The translations under genes were made by a program, and so were the position numbers. A DNA stretch of 64,000 nt, taken from contig NZ_JAKNQY010000028.1 in NCBI RefSeq assembly GCF_024494355.1, positions 1 through 64,000 on the forward strand, in the 5' to 3' direction. This document shows, in pieces, positions 1 through 9,263 of the stretch; within the stretch, counting starts at the first letter, position 1; each line of letters starts with the position of its first letter. The notes under the pieces are model-generated. The model did no database searches. It was not told the DNA's origin and saw nothing but the letters and a program-made list of their open reading frames with translations. Source of the stretch: Pseudomonas sp. Q11. GTDB lineage: Bacteria; Pseudomonadota; Gammaproteobacteria; Pseudomonadales; Pseudomonadaceae.

Positions 1-69
1 GATGGCGGAGTGTCAGACAACATTGTTGTCACTGATACACCGCCATCGCGAGCAGGCTCGCTCCCACAG
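1..69. repeat. REPIN cut by the left window edge
   Basis: The first bases hold the inner part and right arm of a paired REP palindrome. The core GATGGCGG...CCGCCATC is closed by an arm reading CGAGCAGGCTCGCTCCCACAG. The left arm lies outside the window. This is the commonest REP type in the window and sits directly downstream of the cysS stop codon. Confidence 0.8.
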
Positions 70-87
70 TGGGTATTGCGTAAGGAC

Positions 88-1470
88 TCAGTCAGCCAAA
101 CGCCAGGTCGTCCCGCCCTTGCCGTCTTCCAGCACCACGCCCATGGCGGTGAGCTGGTCGCGGATGCGGTCGGATTCGGCCCAGTCCTTATTGGCCCGAG
201 CAGTCAAGCGCGCCTGGATCAATGCGTCGACCTCGGCGGCGTCCACACGACCTTCGGCACCGGCCTGAAGGAAATCGTCCGCCTCAAGCTGCAACACACC
301 CAGTACGTCGGCCAGTTCTTTCAGACGCGCTGCCAGGCCCGCCGCCGCGTTGAGATCGCTCTCACGCAGGCGATTGATCTCGCGCACCATCTCGAACAGC
401 ACCGCGCAGGCTTCCGGCGTGCCGAAGTCGTCGTTCATCACGTCGGTGAAACGCGCGACAAAGGCTTCGCCACCGGCGGCCGGCACCTTCGGCAGGCCCT
501 TCAACGCATGATAGAACCGCTCCAGGGCGCCTTTGGCGTCCTTGAGGTTGTCTTCCGAGTAGTTGATGGCGCTGCGATAGTGACTGGACACCAGCAGGTA
601 ACGCACGACTTCCGGATGGTACTTGTCGAGCACGTCGCGGATGGTGAAGAAGTTGTTCAAGGACTTGGACATCTTCTCGCCATTGATCCGAATCATGCCG
701 CAATGCATCCACGCATTGGCGTAGGTCTTGCCGGTGGCCGCTTCGCTTTGGGCGATTTCGTTTTCGTGGTGCGGGAATTCCAGGTCGCTGCCGCCGCCAT
801 GAATGTCGAAGGTCTCGCCCAGGCAGCAGGTGGACATCACCGAGCATTCGATGTGCCAGCCCGGACGTCCGGCGCCCCACGGCGACTCCCAGCTCGGTTC
901 GCCCGGCTTGGCGGCTTTCCACAGGACGAAGTCCAGCGGGTCCTGCTTCGACTCATCGACTTCGATGCGCGCGCCGATCCGCAAGTCTTCGATTTTCTTG
1001 CGCGACAGTTTGCCGTAGCCCATGAACTTGGCGACGCGGTAGTACACGTCGCCGTTGCCCGGTGCGTAGGCATAGCCCTTGTCGATCAAGGTCTGGATCA
1101 TCGCCAGCATGCCTGGGATGTGGTCCGTGGCACGCGGTTCCAGGTCCGGCTTGAGGATATTGAGGCGCGCCTCGTCCTCGTGCATGGCCTTGATCATGCG
1201 TTCGGTCAGCGCATCGTAAGGCTCACCGTTTTCCCGGGCACGGTTGATGATCTTGTCTTCGATGTCGGTGATGTTGCGCACGTAGGTCAGGTCATAACCG
1301 CTGAAACGCAGCCAACGGGTCACCAGGTCGAAAGCGACCATGCTGCGACCATGGCCGATGTGGCAGTAGTCGTACACGGTCATCCCGCAGACGTACATGC
1401 GGACCTTGTTACCGTCCAGCGGCTTGAAGACTTCTTTGCTCTTGGTGAGCGTGTTGTAGATCGTAAGCAC
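88..1470 (-). CDS. cysS: Cysteinyl-tRNA synthetase
   Basis: This 460-residue class I aminoacyl-tRNA synthetase charges tRNA-Cys in the cytoplasm. The HIGH signature is at residues 37-40, and GEKMSKSLNNF, near residue 268, is the KMSKS loop. Zinc ligands are visible as Cys28 (MYVCGMT), the Cys of HIECSVMS and the His/Glu of HHENEIAQSE. The length matches the bacterial family. The start is a GTG, preceded by an AAGGGA ribosome-binding site. The gene lies 21 bp downstream of glnS on the same strand and is probably cotranscribed with it, which is the usual Pseudomonas order. Nothing is odd apart from the GTG start. Confidence 0.98.
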   Translation of the reverse strand: MLTIYNTLTKSKEVFKPLDGNKVRMYVCGMTVYDYCHIGHGRSMVAFDLVTRWLRFSGYDLTYVRNITDIEDKIINRARENGEPYDALTERMIKAMHEDEARLNILKPDLEPRATDHIPGMLAMIQTLIDKGYAYAPGNGDVYYRVAKFMGYGKLSRKKIEDLRIGARIEVDESKQDPLDFVLWKAAKPGEPSWESPWGAGRPGWHIECSVMSTCCLGETFDIHGGGSDLEFPHHENEIAQSEAATGKTYANAWMHCGMIRINGEKMSKSLNNFFTIRDVLDKYHPEVVRYLLVSSHYRSAINYSEDNLKDAKGALERFYHALKGLPKVPAAGGEAFVARFTDVMNDDFGTPEACAVLFEMVREINRLRESDLNAAAGLAARLKELADVLGVLQLEADDFLQAGAEGRVDAAEVDALIQARLTARANKDWAESDRIRDQLTAMGVVLEDGKGGTTWRLAD

Positions 1471-1491
1471 AGGGTTTCCCTTAAGACTTGA

Positions 1492-3189
1492 TCACTGACC
1501 CCAGGAGTCGCGCAAGGTCACGGTACGGTTGAATACCGGACGACCAGGTTTCGAGTCCTTGATATCCGCGCAGAAGTAACCTTCGCGCTCGAACTGGAAA
1601 CGGTCTTCCGGCTGTGCGTTGCCCAGCGAAGGCTCGGCACGACAACCAGTGAGTACTTGCAGGGAGTCAGGGTTGATGTTGTCCAGGAAGCTGGCGCTGT
1701 CCTCGGCCTTTTCAGGGTTCGGCGAACGGAACAGGCGATCGTACAAGCGCACTTCGCACTCGACGCTGGCGGCGGCCGGCACCCAGTGGACCACGCCCTT
1801 GACCTTGCGACCCTCCGGGTTCTTGCCCAGGGTCTCGGGATCGTACGAGCAATGCAGTTCGACGATATTGCCATCGGCGTCCTTGATCGCTTCGTCGGCG
1901 CGGATCACGTAGCTGCCGCGCAGGCGCACTTCACCGGCCGGCTCCAGGCGCTTGTAGCCTTTTGGCGGCTCTTCCATGAAATCTTCACGGTCAATGTAGA
2001 TTTCCCGGGCGAACGGCAGGACGCGCACGCCCATGTCTTCCTTCGGGTGGCAAGGCAACTCGAGGTTCTCGACTTTGTCTTGCGGGTAATTGGTGATCAC
2101 CACTTTCAACGGACGCAATACGCACATGGCGCGCGGGGCGCTGTGGTCGAGGTCGTCGCGGATGGCGAACTCGAGCATGCCGAAATCCACCACGCCGTCG
2201 GAACGGTTGGTGCCGACCATCTCGCAGAAGCTGCGGATCGACTTTGGCGTGTAGCCACGACGACGGAAACCCGACAGCGTCGACATGCGCGGGTCATCCC
2301 AGCCGTTGACGTGCTTTTCGTCCACCAGTTGCTTGAGCTTGCGCTTGCTGGTGATGGTGTAGTTCAGGTTCAGGCGGCTGAATTCGTACTGGCGCGGCTG
2401 AGCCGGCACCGGCAAGTGCTCCAGGAACCACTCGTACAAAGGACGGTGGCTTTCGAACTCCAGGGTGCAGATCGAGTGAGTGATGCCTTCGATGGCGTCC
2501 GACTGACCGTGGGTGAAGTCATAGTTGGGGTAGATGCACCATTTGTCGCCGGTCTGGTGGTGATGGGCATGACGGATGCGGTACATGATCGGGTCGCGCA
2601 GGTTCATGTTCGGCGAGGCCATGTCGATCTTCGCGCGCAGCACCCGCGCGCCGTCCGGGAATTCGCCAGCGCGCATGCGGGCGAACAGGTCCAGGTTCTC
2701 CTCCACGCTGCGATCACGGAACGGGCTGTCCTTGCCCGGCTCGGTCAGGCTGCCACGGTACTCCTTGGCCTGCTCGGGGGTCAGGTCGCACACGTAGGCC
2801 TTGCCGGCCTTGATCAGCTCCACCGCCCAGTCGTGCAACTGGTCGAAATACTGCGAGGCATAGCGCACCTCGCCGGACCATTCAAAACCCAGCCATTTAA
2901 CGTCACTTTCGATCGCGTCGATGTATTCCTGGTCTTCCTTGGCCGGGTTGGTGTCGTCGAAACGCAGGTGCGTGACACCGCCAAACTCCTGGGCCAGGCC
3001 GAAGTTCACGCAAATCGACTTGGCGTGACCGATGTGCAGGTAGCCATTGGGCTCCGGCGGAAAGCGGGTGACAATCTGTGTGTGCTTACCCGAATCCAGG
3101 TCCGCCTGGATGATCGGGCGCAGGAAATTGACCGGCACGGCCGGGCCGGTCTTGGAATTCGAGGTAGGGTCGACAGTGGGCTTGCTCAT
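1492..3189 (-). CDS. glnS: Glutaminyl-tRNA synthetase
   Basis: This 565-residue class I synthetase charges tRNA-Gln. The catalytic signature PEPNGYLHIGHAKS is at about residues 45-58, with HIGH at 52-55. The second signature is read as ITSKRKL near residue 280, where Escherichia coli GlnRS has MSKRKL, so the Met is replaced by Thr. The WDDPRM and RRRGYT motifs of the GlnRS/GluRS family follow. The C-terminal half contains the two beta-barrel anticodon-binding domains. The ATG follows AAGGATCC as ribosome-binding site. A gap of about 250 bp separates it from the divergent ppiB, so promoters for both directions must lie there; I could not pick out a convincing one. Confidence 0.98.
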   Translation of the reverse strand: MSKPTVDPTSNSKTGPAVPVNFLRPIIQADLDSGKHTQIVTRFPPEPNGYLHIGHAKSICVNFGLAQEFGGVTHLRFDDTNPAKEDQEYIDAIESDVKWLGFEWSGEVRYASQYFDQLHDWAVELIKAGKAYVCDLTPEQAKEYRGSLTEPGKDSPFRDRSVEENLDLFARMRAGEFPDGARVLRAKIDMASPNMNLRDPIMYRIRHAHHHQTGDKWCIYPNYDFTHGQSDAIEGITHSICTLEFESHRPLYEWFLEHLPVPAQPRQYEFSRLNLNYTITSKRKLKQLVDEKHVNGWDDPRMSTLSGFRRRGYTPKSIRSFCEMVGTNRSDGVVDFGMLEFAIRDDLDHSAPRAMCVLRPLKVVITNYPQDKVENLELPCHPKEDMGVRVLPFAREIYIDREDFMEEPPKGYKRLEPAGEVRLRGSYVIRADEAIKDADGNIVELHCSYDPETLGKNPEGRKVKGVVHWVPAAASVECEVRLYDRLFRSPNPEKAEDSASFLDNINPDSLQVLTGCRAEPSLGNAQPEDRFQFEREGYFCADIKDSKPGRPVFNRTVTLRDSWGQ

Positions 3190-3439
3190 AGGATCCTTGA
3201 ACGTACAAGTGCGCGGCCGGGTGCGGCCTGATAAATCAAAGCCCGTATCATAGCCGATGCTGTCAAGCCCCTGACAGGCCAGGGCGGCAAACGATTGAAT
3301 TTAATCGACCGACAGATGAAAAACCGCCTCGAAAAAACCGCTCGGCGCGCTAAACTGCCCAGCCTGGCCGATTACAGCCAGACCGGTTGCGGGCCACAAA
3401 GCCCCGAAACCCACGAATTCCTTGAATAGAGTAGCGATC

Positions 3440-3943
3440 ATGACTCAAGTCAAACTGACCACCAACCACGGCGACATCGTCCTGCAACTGAACGCCGAGA
3501 AGGCACCGATCACCGTTGCCAACTTCGTTGAATACGTCAAGGCCGGCCACTACGAAAACACCGTTTTCCACCGTGTCATCGGTAACTTCATGATCCAGGG
3601 CGGCGGTTTCGAGCCCGGCATGAAAGAAAAGAAAGACAAGCGCCCGAGCATCCAGAACGAAGCCGACAACGGTCTGGCGAACGAGAAGTACAGCGTCGCC
3701 ATGGCCCGTACCATGGAGCCGCATTCGGCTTCCGCGCAGTTCTTCATCAACGTGGCCGACAACAGCTTCCTGAACCACAGCGGCAAGACCACCCAGGGCT
3801 GGGGTTATGCGGTATTCGGCAAAGTGGTTGAAGGCACCGACGTGGTCGACAAGATCAAAGGCGTTTCCACCACGTCCAAGGCCGGCCACCAGGACGTGCC
3901 AGCAGAAGACGTGATCATCGAGAAAGCCGAGATCATTGAGTGA
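3440..3943 (+). CDS. ppiB: Peptidyl-prolyl cis-trans isomerase B, cyclophilin type
   Basis: This 167-residue cytoplasmic cyclophilin catalyses proline isomerisation during protein folding. The active-site segment FHRVIGNFMIQGG is at residues 43-55, and HSASAQFFIN carries the conserved substrate-pocket residues. There is no signal peptide, which points to the cytoplasmic PpiB form and not periplasmic PpiA. An upstream in-frame TTG at 3422 would add six residues, but the ATG at 3440 begins the conserved MTQVKL start and is preferred. The stop codon overlaps the GTG start of lpxH in GTGA, so the two are translationally coupled. Confidence 0.96.
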   Translation: MTQVKLTTNHGDIVLQLNAEKAPITVANFVEYVKAGHYENTVFHRVIGNFMIQGGGFEPGMKEKKDKRPSIQNEADNGLANEKYSVAMARTMEPHSASAQFFINVADNSFLNHSGKTTQGWGYAVFGKVVEGTDVVDKIKGVSTTSKAGHQDVPAEDVIIEKAEIIE

Positions 3944-4689
3944 TACTGCTGATTTCAGATTTGCATCTGGAAGAGGAGCGCCCGGACATTACCCGGGCGT
4001 TTCTGGATTTGATCGCCACACGCGCCCGCTCGGCGCAAGCGTTGTACATTCTGGGCGATTTTTTTGAAGCCTGGATCGGCGACGATGCCATGACGCCGTT
4101 CCAGCGTTCCATTTGCCAGGCCCTGCGCGAATTGAGCGACAGCGGCACGGCCATTTTCCTGATGCACGGCAATCGCGACTTCATGCTGGGGCAGGCCTTC
4201 TGCAAAGCGGCCGGCTGCACCCTGCTCAAGGACCCCAGTGTCGTGCAGTTCAACGGCGAACCGGTGCTGCTGATGCACGGCGACAGTCTTTGCACCCGCG
4301 ACGAAGGTTATATGAAATTGCGGCGCTGGCTGCGCAACCCGGTCACGCTGTTCATCCTGCGCAACCTGCCATTGGCCAGCCGCCGGAAACTGGCGCGCAA
4401 ACTGCGCAGCGAAAGCCGCACACAGACACGGATGAAAGCCAACGACATCGTCGACGTCACGCCGGAGGAAATTCCGCGGATCATGCAGGAATATGGCGTG
4501 AAGACCTTGATCCACGGCCACACCCATCGCCCGGCCATCCACAAACTGCAACTAGGCGAACATGCCGCCCGGCGGATCGTCCTGGGCGATTGGGACAAAC
4601 AGGGCTGGGCATTGCAGGTGGATGAACAGGGGTTTGCGCTGGCGCCGTTTGGTTTTGGCAATGCGCAGTTGGCGTTGCCAAGCAACTGA
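3940..4689 (+). CDS. lpxH: UDP-2,3-diacylglucosamine pyrophosphohydrolase
   Basis: LpxH removes UMP from UDP-2,3-diacylglucosamine to give lipid X, the fourth step of lipid A synthesis, at the inner membrane. The 249-residue protein shows the calcineurin-like metal motifs in order: D7-x-H9 in SDLHL, GDFFEAWIGDD from 39, GNRDFM near 76, HGDSLCTRD, and the C-terminal HGHTHRP. The start is a GTG overlapping the ppiB stop in GTGA. The arrangement ppiB-lpxH next to glnS-cysS is the usual Pseudomonas one. A REPIN follows the stop codon. Confidence 0.97.
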   Translation: MILLISDLHLEEERPDITRAFLDLIATRARSAQALYILGDFFEAWIGDDAMTPFQRSICQALRELSDSGTAIFLMHGNRDFMLGQAFCKAAGCTLLKDPSVVQFNGEPVLLMHGDSLCTRDEGYMKLRRWLRNPVTLFILRNLPLASRRKLARKLRSESRTQTRMKANDIVDVTPEEIPRIMQEYGVKTLIHGHTHRPAIHKLQLGEHAARRIVLGDWDKQGWALQVDEQGFALAPFGFGNAQLALPSN

Positions 4690-4706
4690 AGAACGCAGAT
4701 ACCCCT

Positions 4707-4825
4707 TGTGGGAGCGAGCCTGTGGGACAGAGCCTGTGGGAGCAAAGCTTGCTCGCGATGCAGGCGACACGGTTCCACTGCAAGACCGTGTCATCGTTCA
4801 TCGCGAGCAAGCTTTGCTCCCACAG
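4707..4825. repeat. REPIN with a partial internal duplication
   Basis: Two inverted REP arms (TGTGGGAGCAAAGCTTGCTCGCGATG and its complement) flank about 50 bp. Just before the left arm an extra truncated copy, TGTGGGAGCGAGCCTG, is followed by GGGACAGAGCC, so this element has a stuttered left end. It lies between the converging lpxH and MFS genes, where it could act as a transcription barrier. Confidence 0.85.
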
Positions 4826-4852
4826 GCTCTCTCCCATAGGGATGTATTGGAT

Positions 4853-6382
4853 TCAATGACCGCTGGCAGCAGGCCCCGCCTTCGCCGCAAACGGTGGCTT
4901 GGCCAGCCACACCAGCACGATCAACCCCATGAACGCCCAGCCCAGCAGCGTGAAGTAGTCCACGGTGGAGAGCATGTACGCCTGGCTGGTGAGGATTTGG
5001 TCGAGCTGGGCATAAGCCGGTGTGCCCGCGCCACCGAGCTGGTGAAGCGCCTCGCGGGTGGCCGGCTCATAGGTGCTGATGCTTTCACTCAGGTAGGCAT
5101 GGTGCTGGTCGGCCCGGCGTATCCAGATCCAGGTAGTCAGGGACGCGGCGAAGCTGCCGCCCAGGGTGCGCAGGAACGTCGCAAGCCCGGCGCCGTCGGC
5201 GATCTGGTGTGGCGGCAGGTCCGACATCAGGATGCTCAAGGTCGGCATGAAGAACAGCGCCACGCCGATACCCATGAACAATTGCACCAGGGCGATGTGC
5301 TGGAAATCCACTTCGTTGGTGAACCCGGCGCGCATGAAGCAGCTCAGGCCGATGGCCAGAAACGCCAGCCCGGCCAGCAGGCGCAGGTCGAACTTGTGGG
5401 CGTATTTGCCGACGAAGGGCGACATCAAAACCGGCAGGATGCCAATAGGCGCCACCGCCAGCCCGGCCCAGGTGGCGGTGTAGCCCATCTGGGTCTGCAA
5501 CCACTGCGGCAAGATCAGGTTGATGCCGAAGAATCCGGCGTAGCCCCCCACCAGCACAATGGTGCCGATGCGAAAGTTGCGATAGGCGAACAGCCGCAGA
5601 TTGACCACCGGATGGCGGTCGGTCATTTCCCAGATCACGAACACCGCCAGGGCAATGACCGAGATGACCGCACCGATAATGATGAAGTTCGACTCGAACC
5701 AGTCGAGGTCGTTGCCCTTGTCGAGAATCACCTGGAGCGCACCGACCCCGATGATCAGCGTGATCAACCCCACGTAATCCATTGGCTGGTGGCTGGTGAC
5801 CACCGGCCGCGCCTTCAACTGCTGACGCACCACCATCACCGCGAAGATCCCGATGGGCACGTTGATGAAGAAGATCCAGGGCCAGCTGTAGCTGTCGGTG
5901 ATCCAGCCGCCGAGGATCGGCCCGGCAATCGGCGCGACCACCGTGACCATCGCCAGTAACGCCAGGGCCATGCCGCGCCTGGCCGGCGGATACACGGCGA
6001 TCAGCAAGGTCTGGGTCATCGGGTACAAAGGCCCGGCCACCAGCCCCTGAAGGACACGAAAGCCGATCAGCTCCGGCATCGACGTGGAGATACCGCACAG
6101 AAACGAGGCGAGCACGAACAGCATCGTCGCCCACAAAAACAGCTTCACCTCACCAAAGCGGCGGCTCAGCCAACCGGTCAGCGGCAAGGCGATGGCGTTG
6201 CTCACCGCGAACGAGGTGATCACCCAGGTGCCCTGCTCCGAACTGACACCCAGGTTGCCGGAAATAGTCGGCAAGGCGACGTTGGCAATGGTGGTGTCGA
6301 GCACTTGCATGAACGTCGCCAACGACAGCCCGATGGTGCTGAGCAACAGGCTGGGCGGCGTGAAGGACGCGTTATTGCTCAT
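4853..6382 (-). CDS. DHA2-family MFS multidrug efflux transporter (EmrB-like)
   Basis: This 509-residue inner-membrane protein has about 14 hydrophobic segments. The N-terminal signatures TFMQVLDTTIANVALP and the loop GWLSRRFGEVK are those of the DHA2 (EmrB/QacA) drug:proton antiporters. It should pump lipophilic or aromatic compounds, using the proton gradient, through the HlyD adaptor and outer-membrane factor encoded just upstream. The ATG has an AGGATCT ribosome-binding site. Unlike the first two junctions of the operon, this one has a gap of 193 bp filled with REP sequences, so the pump gene may be expressed at a different level. The substrate cannot be told from sequence. Confidence 0.93.
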   Translation of the reverse strand: MSNNASFTPPSLLLSTIGLSLATFMQVLDTTIANVALPTISGNLGVSSEQGTWVITSFAVSNAIALPLTGWLSRRFGEVKLFLWATMLFVLASFLCGISTSMPELIGFRVLQGLVAGPLYPMTQTLLIAVYPPARRGMALALLAMVTVVAPIAGPILGGWITDSYSWPWIFFINVPIGIFAVMVVRQQLKARPVVTSHQPMDYVGLITLIIGVGALQVILDKGNDLDWFESNFIIIGAVISVIALAVFVIWEMTDRHPVVNLRLFAYRNFRIGTIVLVGGYAGFFGINLILPQWLQTQMGYTATWAGLAVAPIGILPVLMSPFVGKYAHKFDLRLLAGLAFLAIGLSCFMRAGFTNEVDFQHIALVQLFMGIGVALFFMPTLSILMSDLPPHQIADGAGLATFLRTLGGSFAASLTTWIWIRRADQHHAYLSESISTYEPATREALHQLGGAGTPAYAQLDQILTSQAYMLSTVDYFTLLGWAFMGLIVLVWLAKPPFAAKAGPAASGH

Positions 6383-6410
6383 TGCGAGATCCTATGAAGC
6401 GACGATGGTG

Positions 6411-6570
6411 AATCGCGGGCAAGCCTTGCTCCCACAGGTTCCAGGACTACCTGAACCCTTGAACAAAACACAAAACCTGTGGGAGCCGAGCTTGCTCGCG
6501 ATGGGGCCCTTACAGCCAATAGCGTTGCTGCCTGTCATGCCGCTATCGCGAGCAAGCTCGGCTCCAACAG
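6411..6570. repeat. Half REP plus full REPIN inside the efflux operon
   Basis: A lone right-hand REP arm at 6411-6438 is followed by a full inverted pair at 6478-6570. The arms of the pair read TGTGGGAGCCGAGCTTGCTCG and its complement, the latter with CCAACAG replacing CCCACAG. The elements fill the gap between the adaptor gene and the MFS gene of one operon, a position where REPs can shape mRNA stability. Confidence 0.85.
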
Positions 6571-6575
6571 GGTGA

Positions 6576-7778
6576 TCAGCGCTGGGCGGTCTTGCTGGCA
6601 GCAGCACTGTTTTCGTGGATCAACCGGGTAATCATCGCGTCGGCGTCGACCAGTTGCCGGTCATAGACCTGGGTGCTGAAAGAGGCTTGTTTCGGTGGTT
6701 GCTGGGCCAGCACCGGACCACTCTGGTCCCGCAGATTGACGTCGACCTGGGTCGACAGGCCCACCCGCAGCGGATGCTTGGCCAGTTCCTGGGCATTGAT
6801 ATGAATACGCACCGGCACCCGCTGAACGATCTTGATCCAGTTGCCGGTGGCGTTCTGTGCCGGCAGCAGGGCAAACGCGCTGCCGGTGCCAGCACCGAGA
6901 CTGTCGACGGTGCCGCTGTACTTCACATCGCTGCCGTACAGATCGGCCTCGATGTCCACCGGCTGGCCGATGCGCATGTCCCGCAGTTGGGTTTCCTTGA
7001 AGTTGGCGTCAATCCATAACTGATCCAGCGGAATCACCGCCATCAGCGCCGTGCCCGGCTGCACCCGCTGGCCCAACTGCACCGTGCGCTTGGCAACGTA
7101 TCCGGTGACCGGCGCGATCAAGGTGCTGCGGGCGTTGGTCAGAAAGGCTTGGCGCAATTGCGCGGCGGCCGATTGCACGTCTGGATGGGAAGCCACTACG
7201 GTGTCATCCACCAAGGCACTGGAGGTTTTGAGTTGCTGCCTGGCGTTGGCCAACGCATTCTGCGCCGAGGTCAAGTCATCACGGGCGTGGGACAGCTCCT
7301 CCCGGGAAATTGCCCCGCCGGCCGCCAGATTCTTGCGTCGGTTGTAGTTCTCCTGGGCCTTCTGTACCTCGGCCTCTTGGGCTTTGACCTGGGCTCGCAT
7401 GCCATCGACGTTGCTGTACAAGCCACGCACCTGACGCACAGTACGGGCCAGGTTGGCCTGGGCACTTTGCAGCCCGACCTCGGCGTCGTTCGGGTCGAAC
7501 TGCACCAGCACCTGGCCTTCGCGAACCAGGTCACCGTCGTCGGCACCGATGCTTACCACGGTGCCGGTGACTTGCGGCGTGATTTCCACCACGTTGCCGT
7601 TCACATAGGCGTCGTCGGTGCTCTCGCTCCAGCGACCATACAGTTCGTGCCAGGCCCAGACGCCCAGGCCACCCAGCACGACAATCAGCGCCAGTCCCAG
7701 CAGCATCAGCTTGCGCTTGTGCGGGTTACTGCTGTCCTGGGCAGTTTCGGAGGGTTGGGTAGTTTCGGCAGTAGCCAT
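6576..7778 (-). CDS. HlyD/EmrA-family membrane fusion protein
   Basis: This 400-residue periplasmic adaptor is anchored by one N-terminal transmembrane helix at about residues 24-46. A biotinyl-lipoyl-like half motif follows (VVSIGADDGDLVREGQVLVQFD), then a long alpha-hairpin of about residues 95-200 rich in Ala, Gln and Glu, the second lipoyl half (LIAPVTGYVAKRTV), and a beta-barrel domain. It is of the EmrA type, bridging the MFS pump and the outer-membrane channel. The start ATG has GAGGTAC as ribosome-binding site and lies 15 bp after the outer-membrane factor gene. Confidence 0.94.
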   Translation of the reverse strand: MATAETTQPSETAQDSSNPHKRKLMLLGLALIVVLGGLGVWAWHELYGRWSESTDDAYVNGNVVEITPQVTGTVVSIGADDGDLVREGQVLVQFDPNDAEVGLQSAQANLARTVRQVRGLYSNVDGMRAQVKAQEAEVQKAQENYNRRKNLAAGGAISREELSHARDDLTSAQNALANARQQLKTSSALVDDTVVASHPDVQSAAAQLRQAFLTNARSTLIAPVTGYVAKRTVQLGQRVQPGTALMAVIPLDQLWIDANFKETQLRDMRIGQPVDIEADLYGSDVKYSGTVDSLGAGTGSAFALLPAQNATGNWIKIVQRVPVRIHINAQELAKHPLRVGLSTQVDVNLRDQSGPVLAQQPPKQASFSTQVYDRQLVDADAMITRLIHENSAAASKTAQR

Positions 7779-7793
7779 GACAAGTACCTCGAA

Positions 7794-9263
7794 TCAGTTG
7801 TTCGGCGTGGTGGAGGCCGGCGCGGCCGAAGCCAGGGTGTCGGCCTCGAAACCACCGCCCAGGGCCTGCATCAGTTGGATCGACAGGTCGATCTGCTCGG
7901 CATTCAGGTTCGCCAGTTGGCGCTGGGCCTGGAGCAATTGCTGCTCGATGCTCAGCACGTCCAGGTAATTTCCGATGCCGGAGCCATAGCGCTGGACCAC
8001 GGTGTCGTAAGAGTTCTGCGCGATATCGGTGGCGTGTTGCTGCGCGCCGATCTGCCGTGCGATGTCGCGCAACTGGTTGATGGTGTCGCTGACATCCCCA
8101 AGGGCCTTGACCAGACTCTTGTTGTACTGCGCCACCGCCAGGTCGTAATCGGCATCCCGGGCGTCCAGGTCCGCCCGCAAGCGCCCGCCGTCGAAGATCG
8201 GCAGCGACACCGTCGGCGCTACGTTGAAGAAGCGACTGGCCGAACCGAACATCGCGTCCCCCAACAACGACTGCACCCCCGCCGCCGCGCTCAGGTTGAG
8301 GTTGGGGTAGAAATTCGTCTTGCCGGCTTCAATGTTCTTGCCCGCCGCCTCAACTCGCCAGCGGCCCGCAACCAGGTCCGGACGACGGCCCAGCAATTCG
8401 GCCGGCAAGTTCGACGGCAGGGCGACGGCGCTGGCTTGCAGCACGTGAGGGCGAGCAATTTCATTGCCGCGGTCCGGCCCCTTGCCCAACAACACCGCCA
8501 AGGCGATTTTTGCGCTTTGCAGGCGTTTTTCCGCGTCGATCCGGCTCGCATCGGCGCTGGCTTCCAGGCTTTCGGTCTGCTGGAACTGATATTCGCTGTC
8601 GATCCCGGCGCTGAGGCGACGCTTGCCCAGATCGAGCATTTGCCGGGTGCGCTTGAGGTCTTCAGCGGCCAGGTCATAAATGATATGGGCCTGCCCCAGA
8701 TCGCTGTAGGCCCGGGCCACGTCGGCGGCGAGCGTCAGGCGGGCGGCCTGCCGGTCGATCTCGGCGGCGCGGGCCTGGCCCAGGGCCGCTTCCCAGGCGG
8801 CACGCTGGCCGCCCCATAGGTCGAAGTTGTAATTGAAATCCACGCCCAGCGAACGCAGGGTGCTGTACGCCCCGCCCTGCCCTTGCGGGTCCTGGTCACG
8901 GGCCAGGCGCGAACGACTGACGCTGGCGCTGGCATCCAGGGTCGGCATGCGCGCCGCATTGGCGGCGTAGGCAGCGGCGCTGGCCTGATGCACCCGGGCG
9001 CTGGCGATCTGCATGTCCGGGCTGTCGCGCAACGCTTCGTGGATCAGGCCGTCGAGTTGTGGATCGCCGAGGCTTTTCCACCAATCGCTTTTCGGCCAGG
9101 AAGCGGGCGACAGCGTGACGCCGTTGAGAGACTGCCCGGCCTTGAGATTTTGAGCCTCAAGGCTGACGCCTTCGGTGTCCAGGCCGCTGTAGCTGGCACA
9201 ACCGGCCAGGCTCATGGCCAGCAACACCAGGCTGATTCGGGTGCGCAAGGTTTTACGACTCAT
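7794..9263 (-). CDS. Outer-membrane efflux lipoprotein (OprM/NodT family)
   Basis: This 489-residue protein has a lipoprotein signal, LLAMSLAGCASYSG, with the lipidated Cys at about residue 22. Two repeated outer-membrane-efflux domains follow (about residues 60-260 and 275-470), each with long coiled-coil helices such as ARAYSDLGQAHIIYDLAAED. It is the TolC-like exit duct of the tripartite pump. Its ATG overlaps the marR stop codon in ATGA, so it is translationally coupled to the regulator. It is the second gene of the operon. Confidence 0.93.
   Translation of the reverse strand: MSRKTLRTRISLVLLAMSLAGCASYSGLDTEGVSLEAQNLKAGQSLNGVTLSPASWPKSDWWKSLGDPQLDGLIHEALRDSPDMQIASARVHQASAAAYAANAARMPTLDASASVSRSRLARDQDPQGQGGAYSTLRSLGVDFNYNFDLWGGQRAAWEAALGQARAAEIDRQAARLTLAADVARAYSDLGQAHIIYDLAAEDLKRTRQMLDLGKRRLSAGIDSEYQFQQTESLEASADASRIDAEKRLQSAKIALAVLLGKGPDRGNEIARPHVLQASAVALPSNLPAELLGRRPDLVAGRWRVEAAGKNIEAGKTNFYPNLNLSAAAGVQSLLGDAMFGSASRFFNVAPTVSLPIFDGGRLRADLDARDADYDLAVAQYNKSLVKALGDVSDTINQLRDIARQIGAQQHATDIAQNSYDTVVQRYGSGIGNYLDVLSIEQQLLQAQRQLANLNAEQIDLSIQLMQALGGGFEADTLASAAPASTTPNN

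Noticed and set aside
10..1491. Long plus-strand open frame covering cysS
   Set aside because: It is an antisense shadow in high-GC DNA; cysS on the other strand has all synthetase motifs. The same holds for plus-strand frames at 1657-3231 and 7149-8819.
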